The notes beneath the pieces were generated by a model. The model saw nothing but the letters and a program-made list of their open reading frames with translations. It was not told the DNA's origin and did no database searches. Shown piece by piece: positions 43,221 through 52,575 of a stretch of DNA of 64,000 nt. The DNA comes from Algoriphagus zhangzhouensis (GTDB lineage: Bacteria > Bacteroidota > Bacteroidia > Cytophagales > Cyclobacteriaceae). Each line of letters opens with the position of its first letter. Within the stretch, counting starts at the first letter, position 1. The stretch spans positions 786,757 through 850,756 of the forward strand of contig NZ_FRXN01000003.1 of NCBI RefSeq assembly GCF_900148515.1, read 5' to 3'. Made by a program: the position numbers and the translations under genes.

Positions 43221-44966
43221 ATGAGTTTTCAGATAAAAGAAACTCCTGACTCCTATGATGTCATCATCGTAGGTTCTGGAGCAGGCGGAGGGATGGCCTC
43301 CAAAATCCTTTCCGAAGCGGGCCTTTCTGTAGCAGTTGTTGAGGCGGGCGGAGACTTCGACCCAGCTAAGGACGAGGACAGAACGCAATTGAGACCACCA
43401 TGGGAATCTCCTCGAAGGGGTGCCGGTACCAGAATCAGACCTTTCGGGGATTTTGATCAGGCTATCGGTGGCTGGGATATCGAAGGAGAACCATACACAC
43501 ATAAAGACGGAACCAAATTTGACTGGTTCAGATCCAGAATGGTCGGTGGACGTACCAATCACTGGGGAAGAATCTCCCTTAGATTTGGTCCTAATGACTT
43601 CAAAAGAGCAAGTATAGATGGTTTGGGTACTGACTGGCCAATAGGCTATGATGACTTGAAGCCTTACTATGATAAAGTAGATAAGTTGATCGGGGTATTT
43701 GGTTCCAAAGAAGGAATCTACAACGAGCCGGATGGTTTCTTCCTTCCTCCTCCAAAGCCTCGTCTACACGAGCTATTCTTGAAAAAGGGAGCTGACAAAG
43801 CAGGCATGCCGATGATTCCTGGTCGTCTTTCTATGTTGACCAGACCTATCAACAATGAGCGTGGAACTTGTTTCTTCTGTGCTCAGTGTAATAGAGCTTG
43901 TCAAGCCTATGCTGATTTCTCTGCAGGTACTTGTTTGGTGCATCCAGCTATGAAGAAGGGTAAAGTTGATCTTTACACTTACTCTATGGTGAGAAAAGTG
44001 ATCACTGATGAGCAAGGTTTGGCAACTGGTGTTTCTTTCGTTTCCAAAATGGATATGAAAGAGTACAAATTGAGATCTAGAGTTGTGGTATTGGGAGCTT
44101 CTGCTTGTGAGTCTGCCCGGATCATGATGAACTCTAAATCCAAAACCCATCCAAATGGAATCGGTGGTGATTCTGGAGCTCTTGGTAGATATCTTCATGA
44201 TTCTACAGGCGCTGACCGTATGGGTATCTTGCCTGATCTTTTCGATAGAGAAAGATACAACGAGGACGGTGTAGGTGGCATGCACATGTACACTCCTTGG
44301 TGGTTGGATAATAAGAAACTGGACTTTGCCAGAGGATACCACATCGAGTATTGGGGTGGAATGGGCCAGCCATCTTATGGTGCCGGCGGAGGCATGGATA
44401 CCATGAGAAAATATCTGAAGGATGAATTCGGTAATCCAAGTCCAAACGGAGGATATGGCGAAGGCTTGAAAAAAGACATCAAGCGGGTATATGGAGCCAC
44501 TCTAGGTATGTCAGGTCGTGGGGAAAGTGTTCCTCGCTACGAAAACTACTGTGAGATCGATCCAAACGGAACTGTCGATAAATACGGTATTCCAGTTTTG
44601 AGATTCAAGTATAACTGGACTGATCAGGAATTGAAGCAAGCGCAACACATGCATGATACCTTCGAGGAGATCTTGACAAATGCTGGAGCAATCCTATTGG
44701 GTTCTAAACCAGGGCCTGAATCAGATTATGGATTGCATGCACCAGGTCGAATTATCCACGAAGTGGGAACTACTCGTATGGGTAGCAGTCCAAAAGGATC
44801 TGTTTTGAACTCCAACTGTCAGGCTCACGACTGTAAGAACCTATTTGTTGTAGATGCTGGTTCTTTCGTTTCTCAAGCAGATAAAAACCCTACTTGGACG
44901 ATCTTGGCCTTGTCTTGGAGAACTTCAGATTACATTGTTGAGCAATTGAAACAAAAAAACATCTAA
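43221..44966 (+). CDS. GMC family FAD-dependent oxidoreductase with a four-cysteine motif
   Basis: A 581-aa oxidoreductase of the glucose-methanol-choline superfamily. The ATG at 43221 is used; the TTG at 43215 adds only two residues. The FAD motif VIIVGSGAGGGMASKILSEAG (about 17-37) and the C-terminal GMC signature HEVGTTRMGSS (candidate catalytic histidine) with FVVDAGSFVSQADKNPT are clear. C217, C220, C223 and C227 (C-F-F-C-A-Q-C-N-R-A-C) form a cluster that may hold iron-sulfur or be redox-active, which is not general in GMC enzymes. It lacks an export signal of its own and pairs with the next gene, which does have one. Confidence 0.92.
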   Translation: MSFQIKETPDSYDVIIVGSGAGGGMASKILSEAGLSVAVVEAGGDFDPAKDEDRTQLRPPWESPRRGAGTRIRPFGDFDQAIGGWDIEGEPYTHKDGTKFDWFRSRMVGGRTNHWGRISLRFGPNDFKRASIDGLGTDWPIGYDDLKPYYDKVDKLIGVFGSKEGIYNEPDGFFLPPPKPRLHELFLKKGADKAGMPMIPGRLSMLTRPINNERGTCFFCAQCNRACQAYADFSAGTCLVHPAMKKGKVDLYTYSMVRKVITDEQGLATGVSFVSKMDMKEYKLRSRVVVLGASACESARIMMNSKSKTHPNGIGGDSGALGRYLHDSTGADRMGILPDLFDRERYNEDGVGGMHMYTPWWLDNKKLDFARGYHIEYWGGMGQPSYGAGGGMDTMRKYLKDEFGNPSPNGGYGEGLKKDIKRVYGATLGMSGRGESVPRYENYCEIDPNGTVDKYGIPVLRFKYNWTDQELKQAQHMHDTFEEILTNAGAILLGSKPGPESDYGLHAPGRIIHEVGTTRMGSSPKGSVLNSNCQAHDCKNLFVVDAGSFVSQADKNPTWTILALSWRTSDYIVEQLKQKNI

Positions 44967-44969
44967 GCC

Positions 44970-45680
44970 ATGAACAGAAGAGAAAATCTAAAACTACTCT
45001 TTACAGGCTCAATTGGAGCGGGCTTGTTGATGACAGGATGCGAACCTGAGCAAACCACTTTGGCGCATGAGCCGGTGCTTGCTTCAGGAGGAACTCCTGG
45101 AAATAGAACTGAAGAGGAAAAAATCAGAGATGCAGAATTGCTTGCTGAGAAATTCTTCACCGAGGCTGAAAGAAAGAAACTGGATACGCTAGGGGATATT
45201 ATTTGCCCGGCAGACAGTGAATCTCCTGCTGCCTCTGAATTGAAAGTTACTGACTTCATCGACTTCATGATGGTAGACCAGCCAGGAAACCAAACTCGCA
45301 TGAGAGGTGGACTGATGTGGTTGGACTTTGAAGCCGACGAGAAGTTTGGTAAGCTATTCAATGATCTATCACAAGATCAGGTAATGCAGATCGTAGACTT
45401 GGTGGCTTGGCCTGACAAAGCTACTCCTGAATATGAAGGAGCTGTAAAATGGTTCAACCTAGTAAGAAACATGGTTTGTTCCGGTTATTTCTCTACCCAA
45501 GCGGGTTGGAAATACATCGACTATAGAGGGAATACTCCTAACGTATGGGATGGTGTACCTCAGGAAGTCTTGGACAAACATGGACTTTCAAATCCTGAGA
45601 AATACAAAGAATTATATTTGAAACCAGAGGATAGAGCCAATGTCGTTCAATGGGATGACGAAGGCAACATCATCGGATAA
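44970..45680 (+). CDS. Gluconate 2-dehydrogenase subunit 3-like lipoprotein
   Basis: A 236-aa small partner of a GMC dehydrogenase (Gluconate_2-dh3 family). The N-terminus NRRENLKLLFTGSIGAGLLMTGC combines a twin-arginine-like motif with a lipobox (M-T-G-C, about residue 24), so it would be Tat-exported together with the folded GMC subunit and held by lipid at the membrane. The family core is around LLAEKFFTEAERKKLDTLGDIICPADSESPAASE and FIDFMMVDQPGN. It follows the GMC gene with a 3-nt gap. The sugar or alcohol oxidised and the electron acceptor are unknown; a cytochrome subunit gene is not nearby. Confidence 0.9.
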   Translation: MNRRENLKLLFTGSIGAGLLMTGCEPEQTTLAHEPVLASGGTPGNRTEEEKIRDAELLAEKFFTEAERKKLDTLGDIICPADSESPAASELKVTDFIDFMMVDQPGNQTRMRGGLMWLDFEADEKFGKLFNDLSQDQVMQIVDLVAWPDKATPEYEGAVKWFNLVRNMVCSGYFSTQAGWKYIDYRGNTPNVWDGVPQEVLDKHGLSNPEKYKELYLKPEDRANVVQWDDEGNIIG

Positions 45681-45685
45681 GCATC

Positions 45686-45717
45686 AAAAACTCAGTCAAT
45701 TCGGCTGAGTTTTTTTT
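45686..45717 (+). terminator. Terminator of the GMC operon
   Basis: AAAAACTCAG / CTGAGTTTTT stem around a TCAATTCGG loop, followed by more T's, about 6 nt after the stop. Confidence 0.85.
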
Positions 45718-45770
45718 ATTGTATCAGCTAGTTCCCTATCTTTTGATAACCAACTGATATTTAACTCTTA

Positions 45771-46958
45771 ATGCGACACTCTTTTTGGGCAGCAACACTT
45801 CTTATTTTGCTGTTTTCTTGTGGCACCTCAGATCAAAAGACTGAAACAAGTGCTGATTTATCATTGAGTCTGGAATTAGCCGACTCTTTGGATCTTGACT
45901 TTCTAGGCTCCCCCGTTTTGGCATCTTGTAATCCTGAAGGAACTCGCCTGGCATTTTTCGATTATCCCTCTAAAAAAATAATTGTCTCGGATGGATCTGG
46001 AGAAATCCTGGATACACTTTCCAAGCAAGGGGACACTCCAGATGCTTATGGTTTTATGATTGATTTACCAGTGATTTATGGGAAAGACAAATTGATTCAG
46101 GTCGGAATGAATGGCATTTTCATCTATACCCAAAAAGGTGAAATGCTCAAAAAAATCAAACATCCCGAAGATATGGGGAGAGCAGTCTTTGCCTCCAGAA
46201 CTGGAAAGACTTCAAAAATAATAGAACTCAATGGCAGCCCCTATCTCTTGATGAACTCTGTCCGGACTCGGGGTACTTTTGCCGGAGCGCAAGAATTTTA
46301 CGACACTTACAAGGCACTGGAATTGATCAATCTAGAAACTGGTGAGGCTCAGGATTTTGGTCCTTTTGAAGAAGGAAGTCTATTTTTAAATGGAAAAGGA
46401 TTTATTCAAAGCGATTATTTCCCTTCTTATGCAGAGAATAAAAGTAAATTATACCTTTCCCATGGAGGAGAACCCAAACTGTGGATTTATGATTTTTCCC
46501 CAAGCATGACAAGTCTGGACACTGCACTTTCATTGGATATCCCCGGATTATTTCCAATCGAAGGAGTCGAGCGACAAGAACTTTCAGAGGGATCTTATTC
46601 ATTCCACGGAGGTACTGCCGCTATCAGAAATATCTTTATACAAAATGGGTTAATCCTGATTTCGTATTTCCCTGGCATGGATCCTAAATTAATGGAGGAG
46701 GCTAATAAATTATGGTCAGAAGGAAAAGAAAAGGAATCGCAGGCAATTTATGAGAAACTGAATAGAGAAACCCCTCCTGGAATTATTGTTTTTGATGAAA
46801 CTTCATTGGAATTTTTAGGTAGGCTTAGTTACCCTGAGAAAGCTAATACAGGAGGGCTTTTGGCAGATGATAAATTCATCTACTTCCAGAAAAAGCCAGA
46901 TCCAGATGTCGAGGAAGATTTTTTAAGAGTTTATAAATACAAATTGACACAAGAATGA
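45771..46958 (+). CDS. Propeller-type lipoprotein, first of three paralogs (DUF4221-like)
   Basis: A 395-aa lipoprotein (lipobox LLILLFSC, cysteine at about residue 17) followed by repeated four-strand blocks of a TolB/NHL-like beta-propeller, similar to the DUF4221 or 6-bladed propeller lipoproteins of Bacteroidota. Conserved features shared with the next two genes are a start LxLELxDSLxxDxLG, an 'IxVSDxxGxxLxTL' strand, a FPxGSxx(L/F) loop and a C-terminal YKYKLxxx(E/K). It carries an extra ~50-residue insertion around 315-345 (EEANKLWSEGKEKESQAIYEK), helical and absent from its neighbours. Function unknown. The next ATG overlaps its stop by 4 nt. Confidence 0.75.
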   Translation: MRHSFWAATLLILLFSCGTSDQKTETSADLSLSLELADSLDLDFLGSPVLASCNPEGTRLAFFDYPSKKIIVSDGSGEILDTLSKQGDTPDAYGFMIDLPVIYGKDKLIQVGMNGIFIYTQKGEMLKKIKHPEDMGRAVFASRTGKTSKIIELNGSPYLLMNSVRTRGTFAGAQEFYDTYKALELINLETGEAQDFGPFEEGSLFLNGKGFIQSDYFPSYAENKSKLYLSHGGEPKLWIYDFSPSMTSLDTALSLDIPGLFPIEGVERQELSEGSYSFHGGTAAIRNIFIQNGLILISYFPGMDPKLMEEANKLWSEGKEKESQAIYEKLNRETPPGIIVFDETSLEFLGRLSYPEKANTGGLLADDKFIYFQKKPDPDVEEDFLRVYKYKLTQE

Positions 46959-48094
46959 AGACCACCCATTTTTTAGCAGCCAATTTCATTTTATTCTTTT
47001 TCTCCTGCACCACTTCTGAAACCAAAAACGAAAACCCTGAAGAACTTTCCAATGAATGGGAACTGGTGATTTTGGATTCGATTCAGGTGGATTATTTGGG
47101 TAATATATCAACTGGAGATTTTAAAGGAGGATTTGGTTTACTCTACGACATCACAGCCAATACTTTAGTCAAAATCAATTATGAAGGGCAAATGCTGGCC
47201 ACCCATACTTACCCTAAGATTGGCCCAAATTCAATCTCGTATGTTTCCACGGTCAAATTTGATCCTTACGGAAATCCCTACATCGGTCACTATAGAGGCC
47301 CCTACTTAGAATTAAATGAAGACCTTTCAGTCAAAAGAAACATTGACATGCCCTTTCCATCCCAATCGTTTGGTGGCTTAATGGACGAGAAATCATTTGA
47401 GTTTTGGCAAGACAACATCATATTTCACTTTCCAGGTAGAAATGAAGAAAGCCCCTACACAGAAACTTACCTAAGTGAAAGCTTTTTGCTGGAAAAGCTA
47501 AATCCTGCCACAGGAAAAAGTAGTCCCATAATTCGTACTCCTAATACATCTAAATTCAGTACAAGCTCGCTTTATGAAAGACCTGCCATTTCATTTACGC
47601 TATCGGGCGATAACTTACTGCTGTATTTCAGCAATGAACCCAAAATACACAAGTTTAACCTATTAGATTCCGCTAAGCACACCGAAACTATAGACGTTAA
47701 CCCGACTAGATTTATCGAAGCTCCAAAGCTGAAAGATATTACAGAAAACTATGGTTATGAAAAACTGGTAGAGGGAAATATTTTTGGAGTATTTGCTGAT
47801 CAAAAATATATTGTAGTGCACTATTCAGAAGGAATTTCGGAGGAAGTTTTTACTGCAAACCAATTCAATTTCCCTGACGACTTCCCAAAACTGACAGTCC
47901 TAAATCAATCCTATTTCAAGATTTATGATGAAGAAAAAGGCTGGTCAAACGAGATCCCAATTCCTAAAAAAGTTAAGAGCATTTTTGCTATAGAGGATCC
48001 GATCAAACCTTTCTTCGCGCTCCGAAACGACGATTATATCGGTGAGGAACAAGATTATATCACTTTTTACAAACTGAAACTAGTACAGAAATGA
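46955..48094 (+). CDS. Propeller-type lipoprotein, second paralog
   Basis: A 379-aa lipoprotein (lipobox FFFSC) with the same layout as its neighbours: LDSIQVDYLGN near residue 35, six rough propeller blocks, a KxHKFNLLDS strand in the middle, and a TFYKLKLVQK ending. Sequence identity with the first and third copies looks low, so the expansion is old. The 4-nt overlaps on both sides (ATGA) show one transcript and likely coupled translation. Confidence 0.75.
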   Translation: MKTTHFLAANFILFFFSCTTSETKNENPEELSNEWELVILDSIQVDYLGNISTGDFKGGFGLLYDITANTLVKINYEGQMLATHTYPKIGPNSISYVSTVKFDPYGNPYIGHYRGPYLELNEDLSVKRNIDMPFPSQSFGGLMDEKSFEFWQDNIIFHFPGRNEESPYTETYLSESFLLEKLNPATGKSSPIIRTPNTSKFSTSSLYERPAISFTLSGDNLLLYFSNEPKIHKFNLLDSAKHTETIDVNPTRFIEAPKLKDITENYGYEKLVEGNIFGVFADQKYIVVHYSEGISEEVFTANQFNFPDDFPKLTVLNQSYFKIYDEEKGWSNEIPIPKKVKSIFAIEDPIKPFFALRNDDYIGEEQDYITFYKLKLVQK

Positions 48095-49248
48095 AAAACT
48101 ACTTTGGCCTAATACTTTGCAGTCTGGCACTTTTCTCCTGTGGAAAATCGGATTCCAAACAAGAAAAACCTGCCACTCCCCTTTCTGAGCAAAATCTCAA
48201 GTTTGAAATTTATGATTCCCTTATTATAGATCATATCGGTAACTTGGTTTTGATGGACATCAGTCCAAATGGCAATAATTACCTGCTGTCAGATCAAAAT
48301 TCTGGAGACATCCTTATAACTGACTCTGAAGGGAGCATTCTCCATCAATACAACCGTACTGGGGATGGCCCCAATGACTATGTAGGCAATAAAAGCGGCA
48401 GGTTTTTATTTAGAGATAATTCCTCCTATTTAGTCCCTACAACTCAAGGCTTTTCTATTTATTCACTCGATGGAGAGAAAATTGAAAACTTCAAACCTGA
48501 ATTTTCTCCATTTGCCAATCTGGTGGTTTCATTTTCAACATCTATCCAACAAGCCGGCAATCAAGTGTTTCTCAAATTACAAGGAAGGTATGCAGATAAT
48601 GGGAATTTGGACTCTGCAAGAAATTTGGAAAGAATAGATATTAATACAGGAGAGTACCACCCAATCATTCCTTTTCCAAAAGGTTCTAAATATTTAGGCT
48701 CTGAAGCAAATTTTCAGGGTTTTGATTATCACCCTGTCTTCACAGTAAAAGGGGATTCACTCTATTTTCTATTTAGAAATGACCCTACGTTCTATGCTTT
48801 TTCTCTTGATAATCTTGAAACACCCGCAAGGTCTTTCAAACTTCCAATTGGAGCATTCGAAGAAAGAGATATGTCCAAGGAAGTGGAGCCAGGAAGCTTT
48901 GATATGAGAGATTTCTTATTGGGATCCTTCAATAGTATCGACCCAATTGAAGATGGAGAAATCCTGATTTATTATTCTTCAGGATTAACCGATGAAAAAG
49001 CAAACGAGGTGATTTCCGAGGCAGGCACAGATTTCAATCAAATCTTTACTTTGGCAGAAAAGTATAACACGGTTGGTTACAGAATTCTAAAAGGAGAATC
49101 ATTAAGTCCAATTATTGAAAAACCTGAGATACTTGGAAATATGGGCAAGTTTGTTTCCAAAGATGAAATCTGGTTTTCACTCAATTTTGAGCAAGCCGAA
49201 AATGACTACTCTGTGATCTACAAAACCCGGATTGTCCCAGCAAATTAA
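48091..49248 (+). CDS. Propeller-type lipoprotein, third paralog
   Basis: A 385-aa lipoprotein (lipobox ALFSC). Blocks such as LVLMDISPNGNNYLLSDQNSGDILITDSEGSILHQYNRTGDGPNDY read like propeller blades. YSVIYKTRIVPAN closes the protein, equivalent to the ends of the other two. The third gene follows the second by a 4-nt overlap. No nearby gene says what the three proteins bind. Confidence 0.75.
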   Translation: MKNYFGLILCSLALFSCGKSDSKQEKPATPLSEQNLKFEIYDSLIIDHIGNLVLMDISPNGNNYLLSDQNSGDILITDSEGSILHQYNRTGDGPNDYVGNKSGRFLFRDNSSYLVPTTQGFSIYSLDGEKIENFKPEFSPFANLVVSFSTSIQQAGNQVFLKLQGRYADNGNLDSARNLERIDINTGEYHPIIPFPKGSKYLGSEANFQGFDYHPVFTVKGDSLYFLFRNDPTFYAFSLDNLETPARSFKLPIGAFEERDMSKEVEPGSFDMRDFLLGSFNSIDPIEDGEILIYYSSGLTDEKANEVISEAGTDFNQIFTLAEKYNTVGYRILKGESLSPIIEKPEILGNMGKFVSKDEIWFSLNFEQAENDYSVIYKTRIVPAN

Positions 49249-49341
49249 CCATTCTTCTTTACCCCTTTCCACTGAGCGGGCATGTCTATCCAGATTTGCC
49301 CGCTTTTGTTTATCTTCCCTAGTCATCACATCACAAATTGA

Positions 49342-51846
49342 ATGAAAAAATCATCTACCTACCTGATTTTGGCAGCGGCAGGAATTCTTTCCATCGGAAG
49401 CCTACAAGCCCAAAATATCAAAGCCACCACTGAAAAAGGTTTGTTGGAGTCTGTTGAAAAACACAAACAGCTCCTTAACTCAAGCCCTTTGAAAGATTTT
49501 AAGGCCAAAAACGTTGGACCAACCAATATGTCTGGAAGAATTGTAGACATAGAAGTTGCCCAAAACCCCAATACATTTTACATAGCTGCCGCATCAGGCG
49601 GAGTATGGAAAACCGAGGACAATGGCCAATCCTTTTCTCCCATTTTTGATGGCCAAAGCGCTTTGGGAATCGGAGACATGGCGCTTTCCCCTTCCGATAA
49701 CAATGTCCTTTGGGTAGGAACTGGAGAAAACAACTCCAGCCGCTCTACCTATGCAGGTTCTGGAGTATACAAATCCACGGATGCAGGCAAGACCTGGGAA
49801 TTCATGGGACTTCCTTACACCCATCATATAGGCCAGATTCAAATCCACCCAACTAATCCTGATATCGTATGGGTTGGAGCGATGGGTGGACTCTATTCCA
49901 AAAACAAGGAAAGAGGTTTGTTCATGACTACAGATGGAGGCAAGTCTTGGAAAAAAGTCCTGTATGTCGACGACAATACTGGAGTAATCGACATTAAAAT
50001 CCATCCAGAAAATCCAGACATCTTGGTAGCTGCGACTTGGGAAAGATTCCGTCAAGCTCATGATTTCATCGGCAATGGAGAAGGTTCAGCCATCTGGAGA
50101 TCAGAGGATGGAGGAAAAACCTGGAAAAAAGCTGTAACAGGTTTCCCGCAGGATGAATTTGTAGGAAGAATCGGTTTTGATTTTGCACAAAGCAACCCTA
50201 ATGTAGTCTATGCGCTTCATGATAGTCAGAAGCCGAGCGAAGGATCTTCTTCAGGATTTAGAAGAAGAGGTCCACAGGAAGAAAACCCGTTGAAGTTTGA
50301 GGATTTCAAAGATCTCACTGTTGAAGATGCGATGGGACTGGAAGATGAGCGCCTGAATTCATTTTTGAGAAGAAATCAGTTTGCCAGCAAATACACCGCC
50401 GCCGAAATCAAAAGACAGCTCAAAACTGGTAAAATCAACACCACGCAAATCGCCAATTACAATGGTGATCTTGAAAGTGCCAACGAGGCTCTTTACAATG
50501 GGTCAGTAGTCGGAGCGGAAGTTTATCGCTCAGAAGATGCCGGGAAATCATGGATAAAGGTTTCTGAATCTGATATCAGTAGGCTTTACAATACCTACGG
50601 ATACTATTTTGGGGAAATCAGAGTAAATACCCAAGATGAAGATGAGATTTTCGTTTTAGGTGTTCCTTTGTTGGTTTCACGGGATGGAGGTAAAAACTTC
50701 TCCAGAACCGACTCAGTTGGCCGCCCACACTCTGATCATCAATCTATGTGGATCAATCCAAAGGATGGAAAACATATTCTTTTGGGAAATGATGGAGGTC
50801 TTTACAGAAGCTATGGAGGCGGAGCTAAATGGGATCATTTGAATACCCAAATGCCGATATCTCAGTTCTACTCTATTATCACTGACAATGCCGCTCCTTA
50901 CAATATTTACGGAGGAATGCAGGACAATGGAGTTTGGTTTGGTAGTTCTGCCAATTCTCCTGAAGACCCTTGGGAATCGTTGATGGGGGGAGATGGAATG
51001 GTAGTCGCTGTTGACACCCGAGACAATAACATTGTATACACAGGATTCCAATTTGGCACTTACTTCAGAATTGACAAGACCAGTGGAGATCGAAGGAGAA
51101 TCACTCCAGGGCATGATATAGGAAACACTCCAAATCGTTGGAACTGGAGAACTCCAGCCCGTTTGAGTCATCACAATCAGGACATCATCTACATGGGATC
51201 TCAATATGTTTATCAGAGTTTGGATCAAGGAAGAACGTGGACAACTATCTCTCCTGATTTGACCAAAAATGAGAAAAGTGGAAATGTGCCTTTTGCTACT
51301 TTGTCAGTAGTAGAAGAATCTCCATTTGAATTCGGGACCCTATATGCAGGTTCGGATGATGGAAATGTCTGGATCACTCGTAACAATGGAGGCAACTGGG
51401 AATCTTTGAATGCAGGGCTTCCGGAAGATCGTTGGGTGAGTTCTATTGCTCCATCCAAACATGTGGAAGGTGTGGTTTATATTACCCTAAATGGGTATAG
51501 ATATGACGAGTTCAAGACCTATGTTTTCAAAAGCTCAGATTATGGAAAAACCTGGAACGCCATCAACGGAAATATGCCTGAGGAATCCACCAATATTATT
51601 TTGGAGGATCACACCAATCCAAACATACTCTATTTAGGCACTGATCATGGTCTTTACGTGACGATGGACGGAGGAAACAACTGGAACCTATTCCAAGGAG
51701 AAATCCCGAATGTGGCCATTTATGACATGGTCATCCAGGAAAGAGAAAATGACTTAGTCATCGGAACACATGGAAGAAGCGTTTATGTAGTTGAATTGGA
51801 GCAACTCCATGATTTAGCCAAACCGGACCAAAAAGTAATGAATTGA
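49342..51846 (+). CDS. Secreted Asp-box (BNR) propeller protein, sortilin/VPS10-like
   Basis: An 834-aa exported protein (signal peptide to about residue 24, ending LQA-Q). It has at least ten Asp-box motifs of the S/T-x-D-x-G-x-T/S/N-W type: TEDNGQSF, STDAGKTWE, TTDGGKSW, SEDGGKTW, SEDAGKSW, SRDGGKNF, SLDQGRTW, TRNNGGNW, SSDYGKTW and TMDGGNNW. These mark consecutive propeller blades like those of sortilin/Vps10 and sialidases. No catalytic residues of a glycosidase are evident. It ends without a T9SS sorting domain, and at 834 aa it is shorter than many Bacteroidota relatives of about 1000 aa. The cargo is unknown. Confidence 0.88.
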   Translation: MKKSSTYLILAAAGILSIGSLQAQNIKATTEKGLLESVEKHKQLLNSSPLKDFKAKNVGPTNMSGRIVDIEVAQNPNTFYIAAASGGVWKTEDNGQSFSPIFDGQSALGIGDMALSPSDNNVLWVGTGENNSSRSTYAGSGVYKSTDAGKTWEFMGLPYTHHIGQIQIHPTNPDIVWVGAMGGLYSKNKERGLFMTTDGGKSWKKVLYVDDNTGVIDIKIHPENPDILVAATWERFRQAHDFIGNGEGSAIWRSEDGGKTWKKAVTGFPQDEFVGRIGFDFAQSNPNVVYALHDSQKPSEGSSSGFRRRGPQEENPLKFEDFKDLTVEDAMGLEDERLNSFLRRNQFASKYTAAEIKRQLKTGKINTTQIANYNGDLESANEALYNGSVVGAEVYRSEDAGKSWIKVSESDISRLYNTYGYYFGEIRVNTQDEDEIFVLGVPLLVSRDGGKNFSRTDSVGRPHSDHQSMWINPKDGKHILLGNDGGLYRSYGGGAKWDHLNTQMPISQFYSIITDNAAPYNIYGGMQDNGVWFGSSANSPEDPWESLMGGDGMVVAVDTRDNNIVYTGFQFGTYFRIDKTSGDRRRITPGHDIGNTPNRWNWRTPARLSHHNQDIIYMGSQYVYQSLDQGRTWTTISPDLTKNEKSGNVPFATLSVVEESPFEFGTLYAGSDDGNVWITRNNGGNWESLNAGLPEDRWVSSIAPSKHVEGVVYITLNGYRYDEFKTYVFKSSDYGKTWNAINGNMPEESTNIILEDHTNPNILYLGTDHGLYVTMDGGNNWNLFQGEIPNVAIYDMVIQERENDLVIGTHGRSVYVVELEQLHDLAKPDQKVMN

Positions 51847-51850
51847 TAAA

Positions 51851-51882
51851 AGAAAAGGCTGTCAAAATTGACAGCCTTTTCT
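51851..51882. terminator. Bidirectional terminator
   Basis: AGAAAAGGCTGTCAA / TTGACAGCCTTTTCT is a 15-bp perfect stem with a 2-nt loop between the Asp-box protein and the convergent OMP gene. Confidence 0.9.
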
Positions 51883-51897
51883 CATTAAAATACGTTT

Positions 51898-52497
51898 TTA
51901 AAAGATCCTGAATCCAAGTGAAAGAACCCATTGATTCATTCTGTTATCGGTGTCATATGATCCTACATTTTCAGTCAGTTTGCTTAGCCCTCCTTCATAC
52001 TTGCCTTCAATGGAAAGGTTTCCTATGTCAATACCTAAACCAGCCTGGTAACCAAAGGTGGCACCACTGAAGTCTGCATCGCTAACTGTATCTGGAGCTT
52101 CATCCAGCTTCGAATTGATATTTACACTGGCAATCGGACCAGCCATCAATCTAACTACTCTTAAAAGCCTAAAACCTACCATTACGGGAATATCTAGACG
52201 ATTGAATGTCGCTTTATAATCCTCTGGAGCAGAACCACCAGAAACTCCTCCCGGAACATATGCAAATTCACCTTTGGTCTGAGTAAACAAAACCTCTGGT
52301 TGAACAAAAAAGCCTGCAGCCCCAAAGCGTCCAAAAAGGCCTACATGGTACCCTGTTTGGGCATCAGCAGGAACAAAGTCATCATTTTTAAAATCCAGTT
52401 TGGAACTGCTTAAACCTGCTTTGATTCCAATCCCATTTTGGGAGAAAACAGGAATACTCAGGCAAAGGGCGAGGATAATCAGTGAAAGTTTTTTCAT
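51898..52497 (-). CDS. Small outer-membrane beta-barrel protein (porin-like)
   Basis: A 199-aa protein of the OmpX/PorT-like outer-membrane beta-barrel family. A signal peptide MKKLSLIILALCLSIPVFSQ is followed by eight amphipathic strands (for example GIGIKAGLSSSKLDF, TGYHVGLFGRFGAAGFFVQPEVLFTQTKG, VGFRLLRVVRLMAGPIASV, SIEGKYEGGLS) and a terminal aromatic residue (LSLGFRIF). Function is not predictable beyond outer-membrane location. It is a single-gene unit; the response regulator behind it has its own start 78 nt upstream. Confidence 0.85.
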   Translation of the reverse strand: MKKLSLIILALCLSIPVFSQNGIGIKAGLSSSKLDFKNDDFVPADAQTGYHVGLFGRFGAAGFFVQPEVLFTQTKGEFAYVPGGVSGGSAPEDYKATFNRLDIPVMVGFRLLRVVRLMAGPIASVNINSKLDEAPDTVSDADFSGATFGYQAGLGIDIGNLSIEGKYEGGLSKLTENVGSYDTDNRMNQWVLSLGFRIF

Positions 52498-52575
52498 GGA
52501 AAATATAGTTGGTTAGAAAATAGTAACGAATACGTTTCTAAAAAATTAGCAAATCCCTTGCCACCAACTCAAAAA

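Noticed and set aside
43773..44342. 189-codon antisense frame inside the GMC gene
   Set aside because: It lies opposite a strongly conserved gene with clear motifs. Composition follows the sense codons, and no start signal or family likeness is seen.
49594..50061. 155-codon antisense frame near the start of the Asp-box protein
   Set aside because: Same reason: opposite to a clear coding region and without motifs.
50713..51228. 171-codon antisense frame in the Asp-box protein
   Set aside because: A shadow of the repetitive propeller coding sequence; no domain.
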